Part shown: piece after piece, positions 56,775-64,000 of the stretch
Layout: every line of letters starts with the position of its first letter
Numbering within the stretch: position 1 is the first letter of the stretch
Assembly: GCF_036669915.1 (NCBI RefSeq)
Contig: NC_089316.1
Span: 22,287,997-22,351,996 of the forward strand
Source: Pocillopora verrucosa
Lineage: Eukaryota; Cnidaria; Anthozoa; Scleractinia; Pocilloporidae
Reading direction: 5' to 3'
Length of the DNA: 64,000 nucleotides
Made by a program: the position numbers and the translations under genes
The notes under the pieces: generated by a model
What the model saw: only the letters and a program-made list of their open reading frames with translations
Databases searched by the model: none
What the model was told of the DNA's origin: nothing

Positions 56775-59427
56775 GTGAGTTGTTTTGTTCTCATTGACAA
56801 GTGTAACCCTATCCCTCACTAGCGAGCATGCTTGTAATGTTATTGTGATTTGCAAGGCCTCGGTTGGTTATATTTGATACCCTGTGTTAGCGACTCACGA
56901 ACTGAAGTGGCCTTTTGTTGACGTTGTTTGACTCGTCGTGTGAATGCTCGCTGCGATATCTCCAACTCACGGAATCGATTTGCCACGTGGTGTTTACCAT
57001 TGCTTGGTCACAAATCTTGTAAGTTTACTTTTGTTTTGCAAATTGTACATTCACTGGCTGCTTGGCTGATTTCAGCGATTTCCCCACGCCTACATTTCTG
57101 ACTCCAAACGCTGCGCTCCGTGCAGTGCAGACAGCTCATTTCGATCGACGTCTACGCCATTCTTTTGCAAAAATCACCCTCGTATCGACAGCAGAAGCTA
57201 AAAATTAATGAACAGTGCGACATCATGACACTAATTTTGAGCTGGACGACTCCTTTCGTGAATGGTGAGTCGGGCGCTTCTTTGTTTCCGCGTGTTGACT
57301 ATCGGTTTGACATGTTTCGAGGTGGAGCGCCTTATTTCCTTCTTTGTGCAAAACCAATCGCCATATTAAGTTACAACAAATTTTTGCCGCGGTCGCAATT
57401 CATTTACCCTCTTATAACCACTAATACTCTAGTACATAATTACAGGTTGAGTTTAGAGACGGTGTCTTTACAATTCCGTTGGTGCGTTCAGAGTAAATTA
57501 ACCGTAATAAACTATTATTCATGCTATGCACCAAAGCGCCGCGATGTTTGCATCTCGGCGATCAAGGCCGCCTATTAATCGTTTAACAAGGCTGATCGTT
57601 TTCTTTCCCTTAAGAGGCCATATTTCTGCTATTTCGCTCGTGGGTTTTCTCTTAGAACTGGAGCTATCCATTCAATGCATTGTGTCGACAAGACCTACAA
57701 ATTGACTAAACGAATAGCTATTGTTTTCGGTTTTCATTTGATCGCGTGCCAAACATCTCTTCGCATTGTGCAAGCGGATGTCGTTTTCACGCAGTCGTAA
57801 AATTTGGTACACAACGGCTGCAGTTTCCAGCTTAACTCATCTCTGACTCTTTGGAAACAAATCGTATTTACAGCTTCATGTATTATTGCGTGTCTGGCTG
57901 ATATTTTATTCACGTTTGAACCTGTATGTCGTGATTTCGGTGAAATTCGATGCCAGACTCGCGGTTTTTCTTTGAACGGCTGTGTCTGTTCAGCTTGTCT
58001 GCTTTTCGATGTAACTTGTTTTTAAATTCAATTTGCTGGATTCTATTTTTAAAAGTTTTCAATGAGTTGGAGTGAATACACGTTCGCGGAAGTTTTGTAA
58101 AGTGTGTAGCGGACTCGTTGCAAGAGAAGTGAGATCACACGATATCTGCTTGCTAAAGATATTATGTTGTAATACAAGTGGCATTTAGGGGTCTTGGAAT
58201 TTTCTTCATTGTCTGCGAAACTTTTTCGGCTATATTAGACGTTTCTGTCAAATCCTGACCTGCATATGATCTTTTGATGATTGCTAAGTTTTGCCATGGT
58301 ATTCAGACATTACAAACTTAAAATTCAGATAGTCCCATAAGCAACATGGTAACATCAATTGCTAAGCTCCTGCGGCGATATTAAATTTAAGCCCTTTTTT
58401 TATCCTAAAAAGGTCATCTTTGTAGAAATACTGTAATGTAGCGATTTGATCTTGGAAGATTTTGTGACTGCTGGTGTTATTTAAACCACAATTTCTCTAA
58501 GAGACTGAACAGCAGCAACTGATGTACACTTCAAAATGATCTCCTCTGAGATGATCATGATTTGAATATTTTTAAGTTTATGGCTTTATGCTTCAATGAC
58601 TCCTCTCTCTGTTAGATATTGGCATAAACAAGTTAATATTTTACTATGGAAAATACCACAACATACCAAAATATTCCCCTTAATTGCATTCTTTGCTAGA
58701 ACTCTGATGAACAATCAATGAATATTACTAATTTCAGTAAAAAGCTAAATTCATAATTAATTCTATCCACTTATCTTTGATAATTGAATTTTTTTTACAT
58801 TTATTGACATTACACTTTTATTATTATTGTTCATAAACTAATGGGGTCATTCTTAGTTTTATAGAGCATTTTTAACCTTAAAACCCCTAAGAGTGACTAA
58901 CATATAATTTTTCCTCACAATATCACCCCTAAATCATACATTAAGGTCCAAAGCATAAGGGAAATAAATAACCAACTAAAGTTGCCCCTGATTATAAATC
59001 AAATTCTCCTTTTCAGCATCATAGGAGATGTATAGAGAACAGTGTGGGGAACTTGCATGCTAATGTTAAAATGTAAAGGGTTAATGAACCAATTCACCCC
59101 CAGAAGATTTAACATTTAACCTGTGACTTATCCTTGGAGTTTCAATATACTTTCCCATAGATACACTTACACCTGAATTTTAAATATCAAAATTTAAGCA
59201 TAGTTTTAAATTTGAGGTCTATTAATCATGTTTTTCAAGCAGATTGCAATCAAGATGTTATAAAGTTTCATATCTTTGTAATGTCGAGGAGCTATGAAAG
59301 ATTGAAATTCTTTTCCATGTATCATTTAAACTAATGTAATGCACTCATTATTTCAAGATCACTGTGTTACTTGTACAGACTATATTTTCTATTCCTTGCT
59401 GAACTAATTTTCTATTTGTTTATCAAT

Positions 59428-59458
<31 letters not shown>

Positions 59459-62400
59459 ATATATATATATATATATTATCAGATGTTTTTGACTTGATGC
59501 TTAAGTGCTGCCATCTGATCAGATTAATGCAGATGAAGATCTGAAGTAGATGTAGGTGCTTATGTACAAACAAATTTGGAAGCATAGCAGTGTTTCCTTT
59601 TTTCATGTAACACCAAAATTAAAACTTTCTTAATTCATTTACAGAGAAATGTACATGAGCTACAGGGAAGAACACTATTGAGATATTTGGTTAGACAAAT
59701 ATCATGTTCTCCTAGCCCCCAAACTCTTTACATTTAAACATCAGTATGTATATTCTCCATTCTTTTCTGTTGATATTTCCTGTGTTTGTGGTAAAACAAT
59801 CAAGAGCTTCCTTGGTTAGGAATCATTTTAGTTATTCTCATGACTTGAATGTTTGATTCAGAGGTGATATTTTATGGATAATTTAGAGTGAAGTCACCTT
59901 AGGGGGCTGAAGGAATAATAGAAGAAAAAAGTAAAGTGTATAAACAAGACAAAACTGCATGGATTATTTCTTCATGTACCCTCTTAAACTTTGATTTAGA
60001 AAAAACTGCAGTACATGATTTCTTGGTTATTAGGTCAACCTTATCAGTTCATTCTATTTAGTTTAGTGATTACCATTGCTCTCCATGCTGTTTTTCACAC
60101 ACATCCTAAGGTGATGATGAACAAAATTTGTTTAAAAATCAAGGCCATCTATAATTGATGATCATTTTCTTTACTCTTATAACCTCAGTGTGTAATTCAT
60201 TGATAATACTATTAGGAGAATTTACCCAGATGCTGGTCACTCTTTGGGATCAAAGGATGAAAAGATAATTGTAGCAATCTTTTAAAGAATGGGTTTCATA
60301 TGGATGTTTATAAAGGAGATTTGTTAGGGTATGGTGATTATAGCCAGTGCCAACACTTTAACTCCCATGAGTGACCAAGACAGGGTTTCTCCTTACAATT
60401 TCAATAAAATTTCAACCAGATAAGTGTTGAGAATAAAGAAAAATATCAATTTGGGGATAACTAGTTGATATAATACTAAATTCTCTGAACTAATATTATA
60501 AGACTTGTTATGGTTGACAGTAAGGAGAATCGCAAATTTGATCTGGAAGTTAAAGGGTTGAAAAGAAATGATCATGTTTAAAATAATCAACCTTGTTAAG
60601 ATCGTTCAAAATGTATACACTGGTGATGCTCTTTGCTGATAAATCAAATTATCTAGTTCTATAGCATTGCTGCAATTTGTTTGTTCTTTGTTTTGACTTT
60701 TTTCTGTTGTTTTGTTCAAGAATACAGATTTGATCACAAACCTACTACAAGCTAATAAAGAACTTCAAAAGCAAGTCGGGTTATTGGAAGAAGTAACTCG
60801 TGATCAAGAACCAAACGGAAACTGTTGTGAAAGTGAGTGTTGAAATAAGAATAAGTTATGGAAGACCCATGCAGTGGCTTATTGTTTGGTGCATTAGATT
60901 GTGGGTCGAGATTTCTATGTTTGAGCCCTGCCCTGGCTATGAACCTGTTTTGTGTCCTTGGGACAAAGTCCAAAATTCTATTGAGAGTATAAAAATATAT
61001 GGGTAATTTGGTATTATCAACTGAGTTAAAATAACATAAATTGGCCACTGTAAAGAGTTTAAAAGTTGATGTATTAAGTGTTAGCCTTTGGTCAGAGCTT
61101 CCTGATACACTCTCCCACTTACAAAGTACCACACTTTCTTTAGAAACTTACCCCCTTTTAAAATATATGGGGCATCAAAACTGCAAATTGAGAAAATGCA
61201 ATCACAGAGAATTAAGAAACATTGGGTTCATGCTCAGCTAGAGAAGATTTTAAGTGAATAACAACATTATGAGCCATTTTTTTGGTCTGTTAGGTACATT
61301 ATTTAGCAAATTTTGGTAAATGCAAATGGTACATCTGTAAATGTTTATAGATGTGCACTTGCTCTGTGATATTTATTCTTTGTTCTCTATTGATTGATTT
61401 ATTTTTTATTACCATACTGTAGGGTGCTCAACACTTTTCAGATCTCAGCTTGTGCAGTACATATCCAAGACAAAAAAGCTAGAGAGGGCCCTGAGAGCAA
61501 AAGATGTCCTTTGTTCTGCACTAGCGGAAAAACTAGATGTTATGAAGGACGAAAAAACCTCAAGGTCAATTGGGAGAACAAACATGAACAACAGCAAGAC
61601 AAATGGGGGAGATTGCTCTCAGCTAAAGGACGAATGCAATGGTTGCAGCTGCTCTCAAGACCAAACTGCAGAACCCTCTCGAAATCAAACAAGGAATTTT
61701 CAAAATGAAGGAACCAAGGATAAATCAGATCAGTCTGTGGCAAATGGTTGTGTTGTTTGTTCAAGTGATGGGCAAGTGGTTTTGAAGACGAAGTTTGAGA
61801 ACATGGAAAAAGAAATGAGTCAAGTTACAGAGAAAATGAATCAAGTTTACTCTGAGAAACTACAAGTAAGTTAATTGAAGTTAAGAACTTCTTTTCTCCC
61901 AAGCATCTCAGCAGTCTAGAATATAAATTCCCCCAGTCTGATTGGCTAATTTCGCGCATTCCAGCAGTCCACACCGCTCTTAGTTTTGCAATGTGCTCTT
62001 TTCAATCGGTTCATGAGAGAGACTTTAAGATGCAAATTTTCGTGGAAGAAAAGTCAATATTTACACACGCCATTCACCCGTGCAGCAAACAAACAAACAG
62101 ACATTCAGAACTTTAAAACATACATTTGAATTTACGTATAATAACTCATAAACTTTCCATGCCATTTTTAACTGAACAGAGGTAAACCTTAAAGGATAAG
62201 TCATCATTATTGAAAATGTATAATAAAAGTTAGATCATTGACTGTTTTTAAAGACAAAATCGTTGTGATAGTCCTCTAACCCGGGTTTTTACTGCTGTTC
62301 AAAAGCTTACATCTGTCTTGAGTACTGCACTCGGCCTGCGGCCTCGGGCGGTATCCAAGACCCCGGGCACAGTTTTTCCCAATACGGACCTTCCGGCTAG

Positions 62401-63637
62401 TGAATATCATACATATCTTAACATGGGGACTCAGAATTATTTCTTTGTCCCTCGCTCGTGACAAGACGAAAAAACATCTTCCTCCATATCTTATTATCTC
62501 AGAGATAGCTGTGTTTTCGTCTCGTCACGATAGTGGAACAAAGAAAAAATTCAGAGTCCTCATGAGGAATCGACCCTTAGACCTTAGAATTCCGCGCTCC
62601 GATGCTCTTCCACTGAGCCACAGAGACGCCGGCTGTGGTGAGCAAGGCCCATTACGAAGTTCATATATAACAAGTGTCCTCTATGCTGCTAGGATCAGCA
62701 ATGTCGATAACGTCATGTCCATGTTTTTTTTTTAAAGAATGATCTTGTATGTTGTTTAGATTTGTTTTTCGCAAAGAGCATCACTGATTCGTTAAAATTT
62801 TTATGTTGTAGTTTTGTTTTGAGTCCATAATGTCTCTCATGATTGAGGGAAACAGTTGACGAAACAACCAGCGCTCGAAAATGAAACTTTTATAATCGGA
62901 ATCATTTCAGTTGTATCTACTCGCGGCTCAATTATTCATGAGCAAACCCAAAAAGAATGGAAAAGGAAATTTAAGGGGAAAATAGAAATGAAACCACATG
63001 TAACGAGGTGATGGATTCACTTACTTTGACGCTGGATTGGAAGCTCTCCAAACGAAGTACGCAAAATGATTGCTATCATTTCAGTTAATGCAAAGATTTC
63101 AGAAAATAATGAAAGTCCACAATTCCCCTTGAGCGCCACATTAGAGAGCGCCAAATTTTCCCGCCTTCCGATACGCTTGCACATCCGGGCATTTTGACAG
63201 GGTGACCAATCAAAACAAAGCGCGGGAAACGCGGGAATGACTTTTTAGTCAAGATTTTTTTATGGCTTTATTTTTGCCAGTTTGGTCGGTAAACATCTCA
63301 GAAACAATTTTTAAGTCAGTTTTTATACTATTACTTTTCTTTCCAGCTGGAAAAACGCTTGAAGGAATTGCAAGAAAGTCGCGAGAAAGATGAAAACGAG
63401 TTGCGTGGCGAAATAAACCAACTGCAACAAGAGAAAAGGCAGCTACAGGAAACAGTTGTACAATATCAGGCAAATGAACAGAAGCAGAAACACGAATATG
63501 ACCAATTACTGTACCGAGCTCAGGAAATGCAGGAAATCCTTGAGAGAGAAACACAAGAAAAGTTCGCTTCTATTGCTGAACAGAAATCTTTGAGGCAGCA
63601 GGTCGAGAATCTGTCTAAAAACATGAAATCATTGCAA
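56373..63637 (+). CDS. Coiled-coil protein, first four coding exons, gene continues past the window
   Basis: Joining 56373-56774, 60721-60832, 61423-61865 and 63347-63637 gives 416 codons in one frame. An acidic N-terminus (MWFPPEEGAELFDFELEPGG) and a helical stretch (NEELRRVILYLVREKNSML) are followed by leucine-zipper-like helices LITNLLQANKELQKQVGLLE and LVQYISKTKKLERALRAKD. Then come a polar Cys-containing linker and a long coiled coil rich in Glu, Gln and Lys from about residue 295 on. There is no signal peptide or membrane segment. This looks like a centrosomal, cytoskeletal or adaptor coiled-coil protein, but I cannot name the family. The final donor CAA|GTAAGC shows more exons lie to the right. 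Confidence 0.75.
58872..59084. mobile_element. MITE relative, distant subfamily
   Basis: It begins TAACCTTAAAACCCCTAAGAG, ends ATGTAAAGGGTTAA, and has internal TTTTTCCTCACAATATCACC and CAAATTCTCCTTTTCAGCAT. It shares the end motif with the MITE copies at 1.5, 15.9 and 60.4 kb but a different middle. Confidence 0.65.
59427..59477. repeat. (AC)n(AT)n microsatellite
   Basis: About 12 AC units, then TATATATAATATATATATAT-type sequence. Confidence 0.95.
60354..60560. mobile_element. MITE with CCCTTTAACTC termini, copy 3, reverse orientation
   Basis: It begins CACTTTAACTCCCATGAGTG and ends GGAAGTTAAAGGGTTG. Inside are TTTCTCCTTACAATTTC and GACAGTAAGGAGAATCGCAA, the reverse of copies 1 and 2. Confidence 0.75.
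60721..60832 (+). CDS. Coiled-coil gene exon 2
   Basis: 112 bp. It codes NTDLITNLLQANKELQKQVG, then LLEEVTRDQEPNGNCCE, a leucine-heptad helix. Acceptor TTGTTCAAG, donor TGAAA|GTGAGT, phase 1. Confidence 0.75.
61004..61158. mobile_element. Foldback element (ATCAACTGAGTTGATAA family), copy 2, one arm
   Basis: TATTATCAACTGAGTT, then ATTGGCCACTGTAAAGAGTT and GTGTTAGCCTTTGGTCAGAG form one arm. The other arm is missing. It ends in GAAACTTACCCCCTTTT, the tail block that also follows copy 1. Confidence 0.6.
61423..61865 (+). CDS. Coiled-coil gene exon 3
   Basis: 443 bp after CATACTGTAG, ending CTACAA|GTAAGT. A helix (YISKTKKLERALRAKDVLCS) is followed by a polar linker with Cys clusters (DECNGCSCSQD, GCVVCSS) and a second helix (MEKEMSQVTEKMNQVYSEKL). 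Another acceptor 17 bases on (CTTTTCAG) would change the phase. Confidence 0.75.
62422..62480 (+). mobile_element. tRNA-derived SINE, copy 2, 3' part only
   Basis: ACATGGGGACTCAGAATTAT, then TTTGTCCCTCGCTCGTGACA and AGACGAAAAAACATC match the region after the tRNA-like head of copy 1 at 11.2 kb. The head is absent (5' truncation). Confidence 0.7.
62510..62716 (-). mobile_element. tRNA-derived SINE, copy 3, complete, opposite orientation
   Basis: The minus strand of 62627-62556 carries a tRNA-like body: GTCTCTG acceptor strand, GCTC/GAGC D stem, GTCGATTCC T loop. The leader GACATTGCTGATCC (62694-62708) and tail TTTTTTCTTTGTTCCAC match copy 1. It faces copy 2 tail to tail across about 30-40 bases. 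Confidence 0.75.
63347..63637 (+). CDS. Coiled-coil gene exon 4
   Basis: 97 codons, fully helical: LEKRLKELQESREKDENELR, INQLQQEKRQLQETVVQYQ, and YDQLLYRAQEMQEILERETQ. Heptad Leu/Ile positions are clear. Acceptor TTTCTTTCCAG, donor TTGCAA|GTAAGC, phase 0. Confidence 0.8.
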
Positions 63638-63748
63638 GTAAGCTTTTTGTATTTCTTTGTCCGTTTGTCTGAATCTAATGAATAAAAAAGGTAAGTTTTA
63701 AAGAAACTGTGGTGCTGCGTCGATGGAAGAGTAAAACAAGGTAATGTA

Positions 63749-63920
63749 GTATTATTAGCTGAGTTGATAACTTAAATTGGTCACCGTAAAGAGTTCAAAG
63801 CTGACGTTTCGAGCTTAAGCCTTTCGTGATAACGAACGACGAAGGGCTAACGTTCGAAAAGTCAGATTTGAAACTCTTAATGGTGGCCAATTTACGTTAT
63901 CAACTCAGTTGATAATACCA
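63749..63920. mobile_element. Foldback element (ATCAACTGAGTTGATAA family), copy 3, both arms
   Basis: Left arm: TATTATTAGCTGAGTTGATA, ATTGGTCACCGTAAAGAGTT, GCTGACGTTTCGAGC. Right arm: GTTCGAAAAGTCAG, ACTCTTAATGGTGGCCAATT, TATCAACTCAGTTGATAATA. The centre is near 63830. It is the best preserved of the three copies in the window. Confidence 0.8.
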
Positions 63921-64000
63921 ACTTACTTTATCTGAATCAAAGCCTCCTCAAAGCTTTTGCAGAGAAAGAGGGTCAGATAAATTATGCCGGCATAATTTAA

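Larger units (their letters stand above)
56775..60720 (+). other. Coiled-coil gene intron 1, 3.9 kb
   Basis: Holds a CCCTTTAA-type element at 58872-59084, an (AC)n(AT)n microsatellite at 59427-59477, and MITE copy 3 at 60354-60560. A related fragment lies near 60185-60255 (ACCTCAGTGTGTAATTC ... GCTGGTCACTCTTTGGG). The open frames at 57120 and 57804 have no recognisable content. It ends in TTTTGTTCAAG. Confidence 0.65.
61866..63346 (+). other. Coiled-coil gene intron 3
   Basis: Contains the tail-to-tail SINE pair (62422-62716), described separately. The rest is plain sequence ending in CTTTTCTTTCCAG. Confidence 0.7.

Noticed and set aside
57120-57578. 152-codon + frame in intron 1 of the coiled-coil gene
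   Set aside because: No domain, composition like the intron, and including it would break the phase between exons 1 and 2.

Overview
The window reads as animal nuclear DNA, most likely from a cnidarian such as a stony coral or sea anemone (inference). The evidence is split genes with GT-AG introns, AT-rich spacers full of small foldback and terminal-inverted-repeat elements, tRNA-derived short interspersed elements, remnants of LINE and Penelope-like retroelements, a PAN/Apple domain gene fragment, and intronless Shaker-type potassium channel genes. There are no bacterial operons, rRNA genes or CRISPR arrays.

Left part (1-17.4 kb): mostly spacer and repeats. It holds a 478-bp copy of an intron found again at 26.7-27.2 kb, a MITE, a LINE tail, a foldback element, an imperfect tandem repeat with a period near 118 bp, a PAN-domain exon broken by an in-frame stop, a tRNA-like element carrying 21 units of an 8-bp repeat, a second tRNA-derived SINE and a PHD-finger relic.

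Centre (17.4-28.4 kb, + strand): a ten-exon gene. Joining its exons gives an open frame of 1620 codons with leucine-rich repeats, a Roc GTPase, a COR domain, a Cys/His cluster, a GT4-type (GT-B fold) glycosyltransferase and an OTU-type deubiquitinase. All intron phases agree. This fusion is the most interesting object here: a ROCO switch protein carrying two C-terminal enzyme domains, plausibly a sensor or immune-type protein (inference).

Middle right (28.4-38 kb): spacer with a second copy of the tRNA-like element, a broken RING-finger gene, an imperfect minisatellite with a period near 59 bp, a single-exon four-EF-hand calcium-binding protein, Penelope-like remnants and a large foldback element.

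Kv cluster (38.4-52.8 kb): three intronless Shaker-type voltage-gated potassium channel genes (-, +, -). All have a T1 domain, six membrane segments, a charged S4 and a GYG filter, but none keeps the usual PVP bend in S6. Two of them carry one extra residue just before it.

Right end (56.3-64 kb, + strand): the first four coding exons of a coiled-coil protein that runs off the window, with introns carrying MITEs, a dinucleotide repeat, a tail-to-tail SINE pair and foldback elements.
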